DNA from: Craspedostauros australis
Taxonomy: Eukaryota > Bacillariophyta > Bacillariophyceae > Mastogloiales > Achnanthaceae
Assembly (NCBI GenBank): GCA_026770025.1
Contig: JAMXDE010000009.1
Location: forward strand, 1,525,001-1,589,000
Reading direction: 5' to 3'
Length of the DNA: 64,000 nt
Shown: in pieces, positions 19,588 to 29,708 of the stretch
Numbering within the stretch: position 1 is the first letter of the stretch
Layout of the letters: each line of letters starts with the position of its first letter
The notes under the pieces: model-generated
Seen by the model: the letters and a program-made list of their open reading frames with translations, nothing else
Databases searched by the model: none
Told to the model about the DNA's origin: nothing
Translations under genes and position numbers: made by a program

Positions 19588-20199
19588 TCAAGTCTGGACT
19601 GCACAGTCATCCCAGAAGGATGCCGGGTCGGACTGGATGTCCAATCGCACATCCACCATCTCCGTGTCCTTCTCGTCATCGTCGGCCTCTCTCGAAGTGA
19701 TGGAGAAGTCGTCGTCGACGCCATCGATGGGAATGCGGTCCGAGGCTGCGCCGAAGTAAAAGTCGTACATGCTCGGGCGGCGAGTTCTGTCTCCTTGCTC
19801 ATTGCTGTTGCTATCGTTGCTGTCGTCATGGTCATCGCGAGGGCAGTATTCGAATTCGATGATGTGCGCATCGCCATGCGACTCCTCGTCATCTGTCATC
19901 GCCCAATCGCATCCCATATCGTCCAGAGCTGTTGTTGCCGTTTCGATCGTTGCGCTGGTACTCTGTGTGTTTGACAGGAAGTGCTGCGCAGTCTTGGAAG
20001 GGAAGGCCGACGCCTCCTCCATAACCACCGCGATGGGTGTCGATGGATCGGCTCCGGTTCTAATGTAACAGCACGAGCACGAGATTCCCTCACAGAATGG
20101 ATGCTGTGCCTGTATTTCCTGTTTCTGTTGTTGCTGCTGCTGGTCTTGCTGCTGCAGCGATTGGTTGTCGAATGGGTAACAGTCGGAAGTTCGCGTCAT
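19588..20199 (-). CDS. Unrecognised 203-residue acidic, Gln-rich protein
   Basis: A single-exon frame with an ATG at 20199. It has a Gln run (about residues 15-27), a Cys cluster (CEGISCSCC, near 36-44) and long Asp/Ser/Asn-rich disordered stretches, including an FEYCPRDDHDD segment. No signal peptide or membrane segment is seen, and I recognise no family. Composition is protein-like, which favours a real gene, but splicing to other exons cannot be excluded. Element C begins 92 bp upstream of its start codon, so its native promoter now lies more than 9 kb away and element C may influence it. Confidence 0.5.
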   Translation of the reverse strand: MTRTSDCYPFDNQSLQQQDQQQQQQKQEIQAQHPFCEGISCSCCYIRTGADPSTPIAVVMEEASAFPSKTAQHFLSNTQSTSATIETATTALDDMGCDWAMTDDEESHGDAHIIEFEYCPRDDHDDSNDSNSNEQGDRTRRPSMYDFYFGAASDRIPIDGVDDDFSITSREADDDEKDTEMVDVRLDIQSDPASFWDDCAVQT

Positions 20200-20286
20200 G
20201 GTGAATCCTTAGATGAGCTGGTGCTGGATTAGCTTGTGAAGTGTGGGCACTCACGTCTGCTATTTGTGTGTCTGCGTGTGCGTTCG

Positions 20287-20291
20287 ATTTG
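20287..20291. repeat. Target-site duplication of element C, left copy (ATTTG)
   Basis: ATTTG abuts the left LTR of C and recurs at 29709-29713 directly after the right LTR. Confidence 0.93.
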
Positions 20292-21177
20292 AGTTACAAC
20301 ATGAGGCCCTGGACGTCCGACAGCAGGACACTCTTCGGAGTTTCCTTGTAATCGGATTAGTCCAATTTGACAATTTCCCCCCAAAAATATTTGGTCTTGG
20401 TTTTCTCACGACTGTCCGCCAACGCGAAGCGCGTACCCCTGGGTACGAACCAAGACCAAGTGAGAATTATCAAGCTACAAGGGATTGGAGACTACCAATC
20501 ATAGATGCCTGTCAAGAGGTTCATTGCAGCTTATGTTTGAATCACAAGAGTGATTGCATTGAACTGCAAAGACTGCTTGGCTGTAAGATCCCAGCCCTTG
20601 ACATGATTAGCATGATAGAAGAAAGGGTCATGCCCAACAGCTCTCTGCTGCTCAGCAACGAACCAAGATCAACAGGAGAACATGGGATGATCAAAGAGTC
20701 GATACACTGCAAGAAGGGAGTGAAACAAGGCACACAACCAAGTGTCTTGCCCCACAGAAAACACAACGATGTCTGCAGGAAATCTCCTGCAAACAACACT
20801 GCCAAGAAACATGTCCTGCATGATTGTTGCCTCTTCATTGTCTTCATCATCATCTTCATTGTCTTCATCAACTTAATCATAAAATGCAAAAGTTCACAAC
20901 TCAAAACACTCTTCAAACACAGTACAAATCAATTGCATTCACTCTCGTCTTCCCATCGTAAACTCTGACACCAAACGACTTCATCAGTCGGTCCGAGTTG
21001 CGACATTGAACGCTTGCTCAAGGCAACGCAACAAACAATTTTCTCACAGCAACAAAAAAAAAAAACACAAAGTCCGTCCCTATTGTCAACAACAACAACA
21101 ACAACAACAAACGATCCAATCCGGATTTGTTCCATCTACGGGGACATCTCGGACACGCGAACTAACGAAATTTAACT
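20292..21177 (+). repeat. Element C 5' LTR
   Basis: Matches 28823-29708 at a constant offset of 8531. It begins AGTTACAAC and ends TTTAACT. It holds a cluster of inverted repeats (20391-20459), a poly-A run and a CAA microsatellite near 21090-21115. A small frame with a hydrophobic stretch recurs in both LTRs and is not credited. Confidence 0.94.
20391..20459. other. Nested hairpin-forming inverted repeats in LTR C
   Basis: TTGGTCTTGGTT (20391-20402) pairs perfectly with AACCAAGACCAA (20448-20459). Inside that stem lie CGCG-AA-GCGCG (about 20423-20433) and CGTACCC-CT-GGGTACG (20432-20447). The set recurs in the right LTR at +8531. It could be a cruciform or a structured RNA. Function is unknown. 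Confidence 0.8.
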
Positions 21178-21188
21178 GGTAGCTGCGA
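21177..21188 (+). other. Candidate primer binding site of element C
   Basis: TGGTAGCTGCGA begins at the last base of the LTR, identical to the site in element B. See element B for the tRNA inference. Confidence 0.6.
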
Positions 21189-21456
21189 TCTGATTCTTCG
21201 AATCCACTAACTACGCTTCCTCTGCTACAACGCAACGCAGCGAATACCCCTGACTACCCAAGCGAAACAAGAAGCTGGAGTAGTCTAGACTCCCAACTGC
21301 TGTTCACGAAACAGCCCACCAACCATCGCCGGAGCTCAGAATCCTGTGCACACCTTCCGCCAGGAAGTTGGATCCCAGCACGCGGCGACAACGATATCGA
21401 CAACAAGCAGACAAGATCTGCCACCTGCAAGGCAAACGCTCAAGAAGTGAATCAGC

Positions 21457-24400
21457 ATGACTGATGCCAGCAAGGACATGGTGCTGCCCGGCGAGACCGC
21501 AGCAGCAGAACAAACCGATCGAACGGAAATCCAACAGCATGATGATGATGGAGTGGATCTCCGTGAGGCCCGTCTGAAGCAAGACGAGGCCCAGCTCAAC
21601 GAAGCAAAGGCCCAGCTCGAAGCAGCACAAGCCATACTGGCTGAAAGAGAGGCCAATCTCAAGCAACGTATGGAGGCATACGAAGGACTGATGAAGTCGG
21701 ATCCCGCGACCCCAGGAAGCATTCTTGGTGCCAGCAAGCTCATCAGTGAGATCATGTCACCCATCATGATGAAGGGACTGGATGACGTCTTGGAGCCCAA
21801 TGACGAAGGCAACCGCAAGAACGACAAGCCAAAGAACGACGACATCGACGATGACAAGAGCAAGGACAACGATGCCAGCGACATCTCGGACGATGATGAC
21901 GATCTCTTTGGTGGAGGTGGCGGAGACGACTCCGGAGACGACAGCGACCCAAGCGATGATGATGGTGGCGGCGGAGGCGGGAACGGACCCTCAGCTGGTC
22001 GAGGAGGCAAGGTCGGCAAGAAACCGACCAAGCCCATCATGGGAGGAGTCTGTGCCGAAGAACGTCGGTACATGGCCTGGACTGGTGGAGCACCGAAGGC
22101 AGACTGGAGCGGATTGGTGCGCGAGAAGAAGCGATACCACCATCCGTACCAACGACGCCCCGCCAACAGCTGTGCTGAATCCAAGATCCAAGTCACCATG
22201 GAGAAAGGAATCAGCCCACGCTACAAGCGCGGCGACGATCTTCTCAACTTCCTCTCCGAGCTGAAGGAAGAGTGTGAGATGAGAGGAATCGATGCCATCA
22301 CCTACGTCCGAAGCCCAGTGGACAAGACCAAGATGGTGAGCATCTTTGACAACTCAGGTATCTACACCTCAGACAATGTCATTGATACCATCAACGACCA
22401 CCAGGACCTCTACGACGCGTACGATCGGTACAACATGATGACAGCATACCGCCTCTTCAAGGGATCCGTGGACCAGGACCTCTTCCGCAAGACCAGTGGA
22501 CGAGCCCAACCAGAGTACAACCATGACATCCGCATGCTCGTGGTTGAGCTGGTGATGGGCAGCGATCCATCCACCAACGACAAGTACGAGCGCATCAAGG
22601 AGCAAGTCCGACATCTCAAACCCAACAAGTTTCCAGGAGAGAACATCGAGCTCATGTGCGACAAGTTGGACACCTGGTGCACGCAACTCGAGAAGGCCAA
22701 CGCGTTTGATGACAACCTCCTGCTCAACATCGTCAACAACTTCCTCGATGCAGGTGGCCCAGGTGGTCATGGAGAGAAGTTTCGGCATGATCTCCATGAC
22801 ATGTCATCGCTCCTCAACGATCTCCTGATGAAGACCAGGCTGATGGACCGAGAACCAGCAAAACATCTCCTCCTCCAACACAAGATGACATGGCGCAACA
22901 TTTGCCGCAAGGCTGTGGTGCTCTACAACATCGAGGTGGAAGACGGACGCTGGCATGCCCACCAACGCACAAAGGACCGATCCATTCCTCGCCATGGCGC
23001 TCATGCAGCAACAACCTTGGACCAAGACATCAGCCAAGCCTGGACGCTCATCCAGTCCAGCAAAGGCAACTCCCAAGTCGCTGTCAGCTGCTACAACTGC
23101 GGCAAGCCTGGTCACATCAAGGCCAACTGTCCACTGCTTGGAAATCGGAAGCCTAACCAAGGGAGGAAGACGAACAAGAAGATTGATCGTGGCCAATCGC
23201 GAAAGAACTCGTGGAAGACCACACCACCTCGCAAAGGAGAGCCCCAGAAGAAGCTCATGGACAACAAGACGTATCACTGGTGTGCCAAGTGCAAGCACTG
23301 GCGCATCTCTCATGGTACATCGGAACACCAAGAGAACTTTGGGGGCAGGAAGGAGGCCCAAGGCAATCTTGCAATCGACCCTTCGGCATGGATGTGCATG
23401 ATGGAAACAGAACCAACCAACCAAATTGGATTCTGGAAACATCTGCAACACATGCTTACATGGATCCTGCAATTTGTCCTCACGACCAACCCATCCCTCA
23501 TCTTCGGCCTGGTTCAGATCATCCTCCTTGGACTCCTCCATGAATGGAAAACAGTGGCCATCTTCTTGTGGTTAGGGACAGCAACCGCCCTTGGCTACTT
23601 ACATGGCAGACCATCGGACGATCCCAAGCACCCACCACGAGCACATCTTCGACATGCAAAGGCTCGTTGGAACAAGGCTCGGAAGAAACGTGGACGCCAC
23701 AACAAGAGACCAGCGTATGTGGATCCGCATTATCCGATGCGCCTTCGCAACGACAATCGCTTCACACGCAATCCATCCGGACTGTACGAGGAGCTCTTCG
23801 CAGATGGATCCTTCCAACGCTTTCTTCGCGACCAAGACCGCGGATACCAACACAATGGCCATCACGAAGCTTCCACTCCCACATCAGAACAAGCCCGAGA
23901 GGATTTTGACCCAGGAGAACCCATTGGCAGACATGACTGGGACATTCCAATCCCAAAAGCCGTCTCTGAGCAAGCCATCAGGCTCATCAGTATGCTTCGG
24001 AGCTTCTTCGTCCTGGGACATGAGCGTGACATCACTGACCAACTCTATGGTGCAATGGCAATCAACGTTCCACCCACGTCAAGAGCTGGCAGACTCCTCT
24101 CCCTGATGGATACTCCGCATGGCCAGAACGAAGGCCAGTCCACTTTTCAAGTCATCTGGGACAGCGGAGCGTCGGTGTGTGTCACAAATGACATTCGGGA
24201 CTTCGTCGGACGAGTGGAAACGCCACACAAGCCCATCTTCCTCAGCGGCTTTCTCAAGCGCACGCAAGTCACCAAGCGCGGCACCGTGGAATGGGCCATG
24301 TTGGACAAGAAAGGGAACCTTCGATACATCCGACTTCCAGCCTACTACATCCCATCCTCGCGAGTGAAGCTCTTGAGCACCACTTGTCTTCTGCGCGAAT

Positions 24401-27400
24401 ACCCCGACGAGCATCTCAGAGCGGACGGCAACTCGTGCACCCTATCAGGATCATCTGGAGATGAGGAACGAGGACCAGTTGTGGCAATCTACCATCCACA
24501 CAGCGGACTACCAACAACCACCGCATATCGCATGAAGGACCTTGGACACATCCCAAGGGCCCTCAACAGCATTGTGACGACGGTGTCCGAGAACAACCTC
24601 AACTTGTCGGAACCAAGCAAAGAACTCCTTCGCTGGCACTTCCGACTCGGTCATCTGGACTTCCGCAAGATCCAGTTCCTCTTCCGGTCTGGAATGCTGG
24701 CTCATTCTGAGGCCAAACGCAAGCTCCAGACCGCAGCATCCAAGATCACTGACTATCCAAAGTGCACTGCCTGTCAATTTGGCAAGCAACATGCGCGCCC
24801 AGCTCCAGGCATCCGTCGACAAATCATCCGTGACAGACAAGGTGTCCTCAGGGCGGATCATCTTCGTCCAGGACAACAGGTCTCGGTTGATCACTTCGTC
24901 GGCCGCACACCCGGTCGTTTATTCACCGGATTTGGCAAGACAAGTGAGAAGGACATGTACTGCGGTGGAGCTGTCTTCGTTGACCACGCATCGGGGTACA
25001 TCCACGTGGAGCCAGTGACCACACTCGACACCCATTCGACGCTCAAAGCAAAGCACTCGTTCGAAGACACCTGCAGGGACCTCGGCATCGTCGTGCAGTC
25101 CTATCTATCGGACAATGCACGGGTCTTCACATCCAAGGACTATGCGAGAGAGCTGGAACGATTCCAACAAATCAATCGTTTCGCCGGAGCCGGTGCTCAT
25201 CATCACAATGGCGTTGTGGAACGCAGCATTCGAACCATCGTTTCCATGGCACGGACCATGATGATGCATGCATGCATTCATTGGCCACAGATCTACGAAC
25301 CCAACATCTGGCCCATGGCGGTTGTCCATGCAGCATATGTTTTCAACCGCGTCCCCAATCACACCACTGGATTGTCGCCATATGACATCTTCGCACGGGT
25401 CCGATTCCCCCACAAACACTTGCACAACTTGCATGTGTGGGGATCACCTGCATACGTCCTCAACAAGACTATCGCTGATGGCAAGAAGATCCCTCGCTGG
25501 GAACCACGCAGCGAACGTTATGTCAACATGGGACTATCTGCACGACACTCATCAACGGTTCCTCTACTTCTCAGCCCTCGCACTGGATCCATCACATCCC
25601 AATATCATGTGGTCTTTGATGATTGGTTTGCCACCGTGGCAACTGATCCAAGGGAGCTACCTGACTTCGGATCGGACGACTGGGTGAAGATGTTTGGAGA
25701 AACTGAGTACCAATATCCGTTCGATGAGGAAGATCTCCGTCTCCTGGAAGAAGAGGAAGCTCTTCAGCGAACAGACAGAGAGATTCGTCGAGAACAGCAA
25801 ACGGATGAAGCCGATCACGACAACAGGCCTCTGGTACCACTTGCCGATGACCCACCAGCTGCTCCCCTCATCCAAGCACCGGAGCAGACTGCTGAGCCAC
25901 CGACAACTCCAAACAATCCATCACCAGACGTCGCTGAGGTCCAGCCACCGATCGCAACGCCATCCTCTGCTGTGCCATCAACGCCGTTGAATTCGAAGCC
26001 GCCTTCGCCAATTGCGAACTCGACGCCAGAGACTATCCCGTTCCAAACCAAATCACCTTCGTCACAAAACGAACGTGATGAACCTCCATTGGCCGATGCT
26101 GATGACGAGGAGCTCCCACCGCTACCAGACTCTCCCCAAGAGGGAGGGACGCCACCAATGCCCATCACGGCGCAACTGTCGCCTAGACGTGCAACAACAC
26201 CTGCCAAGCCAAAGCGATCTACTCCTCGCAAGCCGTCGAAATCTCGTCAACAGAGGGAGCCTACCCGACGATCGGCTCGTATCATGGGACAGCGTACCAG
26301 AGCGCCTCCAACACGCCTGCACTACGATACTCTTGGAGGACGCTACTGTGACGATGATGGAGGTGATATCATCGTCCTTCTCACCGAAGAAGACAACGCA
26401 TCGACCGCCAACATTGACATGCTTGAGCGACCATCCATTCGCATGGCCATCCAAGTACGGGAAGACATCGCTGAGCAGCTTCACATGAACCCCCATATGG
26501 AATCAACCTTCGCGAGGGAGCTCGTTCCTCTACTTCACAGCATCGCCGATGATCTCAGCACCACCTACGGATCCAGCTCTGAGAACCATCCTTTGCCACC
26601 AAGCATTCAGCAAGCACCAACTCGTCTTCGACATCTACTCCCCTTTGGACAAAGTCCATTCTTCAGCGTCAATGGAGTCGATGAGTGGCGTATTCAGATG
26701 CGCCCGTGGTCGAACCCAATCCAAATCTGCGATCCCAATGAAGCAGCGGAACACATACGAGAGACTGAGAGCGCATTTGACACCATCACGTCGCAGCTAC
26801 GTGTGTCCATGCTGAGACGACTGGGTCAGCTCTCATCCTCGATTCGCATCGTCGCTCTTGTCATGTCCAGGCAGCTCTATGGACTTGCATCCATGCTTGG
26901 ACGAGGTGGTGAGATGATCACCACTCAGGATGACCAAATGGAAGACAATGACGACGAATACTACGCCCTCATGGGAGCATTCGAGATGGACAACGACGAA
27001 CTCGCACCACTGTCCAACTCCCACATGAGCACATGCTTGCTTCAGGAATGCAGCGATGTCCTCAGTGCCACCAGATCCTCAGCAGAGCCATCCAACATCC
27101 TGCACGTCCAGATGGAGATGCGCCCCTTTTTCGAAACAGACGCAACTGGGTACCTTGCCAACACAGCCATCATCTGCAAAGCTTCCAGCAGTGACCCTGA
27201 TACCCTATCATTCGACGAAGCCATGCGTGACAACGATAAAGCGCAATGGATGCAAGCAGCTGAAGCCGAGATTCGGGAACTCATCAGCAAAGGCACATGG
27301 GATGAGGTGCCGAAGACGCAAGCTACCTCACGTATCTTTCCGGGAACTTGGGTCTTCCGACGCAAGCGGCTTCCTGATGGTACGGTCAAGAAATACAAAG

Positions 27401-28770
27401 GACGATGGTGCTGTCGCGGAGACTTGATGGACACCAACGAGTCCGTGTATGCTCCAGTCGTCGCTTGGTCGTCGGTACGAACCTTCCTCATCATTTCCAC
27501 CATCATGAACTGGTCTACAATCTCCATCGACTTCTCCAATGCATTCGTGCAGGCAAAGATACACAAGCCTGTGTTCCTACACCTTCCTCGGGGATTCCAT
27601 TCCACCAACGGTCGCAACACCTGCCTCAGACTCAACAAAAGTCTTTATGGCCTCAACATCGCTCCACGCTTGTGGTACGAACACCTGCTGAAGGCACTGA
27701 CCGCTGAAGGCTTTCGAGCATGCGATCAGGAACAGTGCTTATTCATGCGCAAGGGCATGATGATCGTCCTGTATGTGGATGACGCTGGGATAGCATCCAA
27801 GACCGAGCAGGAGGCGGAGGCATTCATTGCTTCCATGCGCAACCGTGGATTTGAACTGAAGAAGGAAGGCTCTTTCACCGAATTCCTGGGCATTCAACTG
27901 GTGCACGATCCAAAAGCAGGCACGGTGCACATGCTTCAACGCGGACTCATCAAGAAGGTCATCGACGCGGTTGGCATGCAGAAGTGTAAACCGAATGCCA
28001 CGCCAACCATCCAGCAAGCTCTCGGAGCCGACGATCACGAGCCGCCATATTCGGAAGACTGGAATTACCGCTCCGTGGTAGGTATGCTACTCTACCTGGC
28101 AACCAATACTCGCCCGGACATCGCTTTCGCAGTATCCCAGCTCGCCCGATTCAGCAACGATCCCAAGCGCACACACGCCAAGGCCATGAAGACGCTGGTG
28201 CGATACCTAGCTGGTACATCCGACCGAGGCACGATCATCAAGCCAACTGGGAAACTGCAGCTGACTTGCTATGTGGATGCCGATTTCGGTGGGTTATATC
28301 GATGTGAGGACCATCGCTCAATCAACGCAGCACGATCTCGAACAGGCTACATCATCGAGCTTGGGGGCTGTCCTCTTGTCTGGAAGTCGAAACTTCAGAC
28401 AGAGATTGCCCTCTCTACAATGGAAGCGGAGTATGCAGCGCTCTCACAGGCAATGCGCGTTGTCATCCCACTCATGCAACTCATCCGCGAGATATCCGTT
28501 GCAATGGACTTGGACCAAGAATTGGAGGCCGGCATCAAATGCACGGTGTTTGAGGACAACAACGCTTGTATTTCTCTGGCCAACAACCATCAGGTCACAG
28601 CGCGCACGAAGCACTATCTCATCAAGTATCACTTCTTCTGGTACTGGGTGAAACAGTCCTTCATCGTCATCAAGTACGTGGCCAGCACAGATCAAGTCGC
28701 CGACATCTTCACGAAGGGACTTGCCCACGACCTATTCATCAAGCTCAGGAAGCTGTTGATGGGTTGGTGA
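21457..28770 (+). CDS. Element C gag-pol polyprotein
   Basis: One 2437-residue frame after a 279-bp leader. Order of parts: a coiled coil (about 25-70), an Asp-rich tract with Gly runs (about 110-185), a PIMGG...W..GAP block (about 191-215), gag, a CCHC knuckle (CYNCGKPGHIKANC, near 545-560), a C-x2-C-x6-H-x4-H module (near 608-625), two hydrophobic segments (about 658-718), a protease (WDSGAS, near 901), a GAG-pre-integrase region, an integrase D/D/E core (about 1141-1265), a long Pro-rich linker (about 1430-1900), an RT with YVDD near 2104, and RNase H (about 2268-2434). Domain order is shared with element B throughout. Confidence 0.94.
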   Translation: MTDASKDMVLPGETAAAEQTDRTEIQQHDDDGVDLREARLKQDEAQLNEAKAQLEAAQAILAEREANLKQRMEAYEGLMKSDPATPGSILGASKLISEIMSPIMMKGLDDVLEPNDEGNRKNDKPKNDDIDDDKSKDNDASDISDDDDDLFGGGGGDDSGDDSDPSDDDGGGGGGNGPSAGRGGKVGKKPTKPIMGGVCAEERRYMAWTGGAPKADWSGLVREKKRYHHPYQRRPANSCAESKIQVTMEKGISPRYKRGDDLLNFLSELKEECEMRGIDAITYVRSPVDKTKMVSIFDNSGIYTSDNVIDTINDHQDLYDAYDRYNMMTAYRLFKGSVDQDLFRKTSGRAQPEYNHDIRMLVVELVMGSDPSTNDKYERIKEQVRHLKPNKFPGENIELMCDKLDTWCTQLEKANAFDDNLLLNIVNNFLDAGGPGGHGEKFRHDLHDMSSLLNDLLMKTRLMDREPAKHLLLQHKMTWRNICRKAVVLYNIEVEDGRWHAHQRTKDRSIPRHGAHAATTLDQDISQAWTLIQSSKGNSQVAVSCYNCGKPGHIKANCPLLGNRKPNQGRKTNKKIDRGQSRKNSWKTTPPRKGEPQKKLMDNKTYHWCAKCKHWRISHGTSEHQENFGGRKEAQGNLAIDPSAWMCMMETEPTNQIGFWKHLQHMLTWILQFVLTTNPSLIFGLVQIILLGLLHEWKTVAIFLWLGTATALGYLHGRPSDDPKHPPRAHLRHAKARWNKARKKRGRHNKRPAYVDPHYPMRLRNDNRFTRNPSGLYEELFADGSFQRFLRDQDRGYQHNGHHEASTPTSEQAREDFDPGEPIGRHDWDIPIPKAVSEQAIRLISMLRSFFVLGHERDITDQLYGAMAINVPPTSRAGRLLSLMDTPHGQNEGQSTFQVIWDSGASVCVTNDIRDFVGRVETPHKPIFLSGFLKRTQVTKRGTVEWAMLDKKGNLRYIRLPAYYIPSSRVKLLSTTCLLREYPDEHLRADGNSCTLSGSSGDEERGPVVAIYHPHSGLPTTTAYRMKDLGHIPRALNSIVTTVSENNLNLSEPSKELLRWHFRLGHLDFRKIQFLFRSGMLAHSEAKRKLQTAASKITDYPKCTACQFGKQHARPAPGIRRQIIRDRQGVLRADHLRPGQQVSVDHFVGRTPGRLFTGFGKTSEKDMYCGGAVFVDHASGYIHVEPVTTLDTHSTLKAKHSFEDTCRDLGIVVQSYLSDNARVFTSKDYARELERFQQINRFAGAGAHHHNGVVERSIRTIVSMARTMMMHACIHWPQIYEPNIWPMAVVHAAYVFNRVPNHTTGLSPYDIFARVRFPHKHLHNLHVWGSPAYVLNKTIADGKKIPRWEPRSERYVNMGLSARHSSTVPLLLSPRTGSITSQYHVVFDDWFATVATDPRELPDFGSDDWVKMFGETEYQYPFDEEDLRLLEEEEALQRTDREIRREQQTDEADHDNRPLVPLADDPPAAPLIQAPEQTAEPPTTPNNPSPDVAEVQPPIATPSSAVPSTPLNSKPPSPIANSTPETIPFQTKSPSSQNERDEPPLADADDEELPPLPDSPQEGGTPPMPITAQLSPRRATTPAKPKRSTPRKPSKSRQQREPTRRSARIMGQRTRAPPTRLHYDTLGGRYCDDDGGDIIVLLTEEDNASTANIDMLERPSIRMAIQVREDIAEQLHMNPHMESTFARELVPLLHSIADDLSTTYGSSSENHPLPPSIQQAPTRLRHLLPFGQSPFFSVNGVDEWRIQMRPWSNPIQICDPNEAAEHIRETESAFDTITSQLRVSMLRRLGQLSSSIRIVALVMSRQLYGLASMLGRGGEMITTQDDQMEDNDDEYYALMGAFEMDNDELAPLSNSHMSTCLLQECSDVLSATRSSAEPSNILHVQMEMRPFFETDATGYLANTAIICKASSSDPDTLSFDEAMRDNDKAQWMQAAEAEIRELISKGTWDEVPKTQATSRIFPGTWVFRRKRLPDGTVKKYKGRWCCRGDLMDTNESVYAPVVAWSSVRTFLIISTIMNWSTISIDFSNAFVQAKIHKPVFLHLPRGFHSTNGRNTCLRLNKSLYGLNIAPRLWYEHLLKALTAEGFRACDQEQCLFMRKGMMIVLYVDDAGIASKTEQEAEAFIASMRNRGFELKKEGSFTEFLGIQLVHDPKAGTVHMLQRGLIKKVIDAVGMQKCKPNATPTIQQALGADDHEPPYSEDWNYRSVVGMLLYLATNTRPDIAFAVSQLARFSNDPKRTHAKAMKTLVRYLAGTSDRGTIIKPTGKLQLTCYVDADFGGLYRCEDHRSINAARSRTGYIIELGGCPLVWKSKLQTEIALSTMEAEYAALSQAMRVVIPLMQLIREISVAMDLDQELEAGIKCTVFEDNNACISLANNHQVTARTKHYLIKYHFFWYWVKQSFIVIKYVASTDQVADIFTKGLAHDLFIKLRKLLMGW

Positions 28771-28822
28771 CGGTGTGCCTCACCTCAGGGACTCCCTTCT
28801 CACACAACGTATCGAGAGGGAG

Positions 28823-29708
28823 AGTTACAACATGAGGCCCTGGACGTCCGACAGCAGGACACTCTTCGGAGTTTCCTTGTAATCGGATTAGTCCAATTTG
28901 ACAATTTCCCCCCAAAAATATTTGGTCTTGGTTTTCTCACGACTGTCCGCCAACGCGAAGCGCGTACCCCTGGGTACGAACCAAGACCAAGTGAGAATTA
29001 TCAAGCTACAAGGGATTGGAGACTACCAATCATAGATGCCTGTCAAGAGGTTCATTGCAGCTTATGTTTGAATCACAAGAGTGATTGCATTGAACTGCAA
29101 AGACTGCTTGGCTGTAAGATCCCAGCCCTTGACATGATTAGCATGATAGAAGAAAGGGTCATGCCCAACAGCTCTCTGCTGCTCAGCAACGAACCAAGAT
29201 CAACAGGAGAACATGGGATGATCAAAGAGTCGATACACTGCAAGAAGGGAGTGAAACAAGGCACACAACCAAGTGTCTTGCCCCACAGAAAACACAACGA
29301 TGTCTGCAGGAAATCTCCTGCAAACAACACTGCCAAGAAACATGTCCTGCATGATTGTTGCCTCTTCATTGTCTTCATCATCATCTTCATTGTCTTCATC
29401 AACTTAATCATAAAATGCAAAAGTTCACAACTCAAAACACTCTTCAAACACAGTACAAATCAATTGCATTCACTCTCGTCTTCCCATCGTAAACTCTGAC
29501 ACCAAACGACTTCATCAGTCGGTCCGAGTTGCGACATTGAACGCTTGCTCAAGGCAACGCAACAAACAATTTTCTCACAGCAACAAAAAAAAAAAACACA
29601 AAGTCCGTCCCTATTGTCAACAACAACAATAACAACAACAAACGATCCAATCCGGATTTGTTCCATCTACGGGGACATCTCGGACACGCGAACTAACGAA
29701 ATTTAACT
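28823..29708 (+). repeat. Element C 3' LTR
   Basis: 886-bp partner of 20292-21177, preceded by the GAGAGGGAG polypurine tract and followed by the ATTTG target duplication (29709-29713). Confidence 0.94.

Larger units (their letters stand above)
20292..29708 (+). mobile_element. Copia-type LTR retroelement C, complete
   Basis: A 9417-bp plus-strand element with 886-bp LTRs (20292-21177 and 28823-29708), a perfect 5-bp target duplication ATTTG, a primer site TGGTAGCTGCGA (21177-21188), a polypurine tract GAGAGGGAG (28814-28822) and one open 2437-residue frame. It looks whole. The LTRs differ at about one position in 886 (inside a CAA repeat), so the insertion is recent. Termini are AGTT...AACT, as in element B. 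B and C are relatives, but their proteins have diverged widely. Confidence 0.94.

Noticed and set aside
20542-20916. 124-residue frame with a Met/Lys-rich hydrophobic stretch in LTR C (also at 29073-29447)
   Set aside because: It is present only because it lies in the repeated LTR. No domain; CATCATCTTC-type low complexity explains it.
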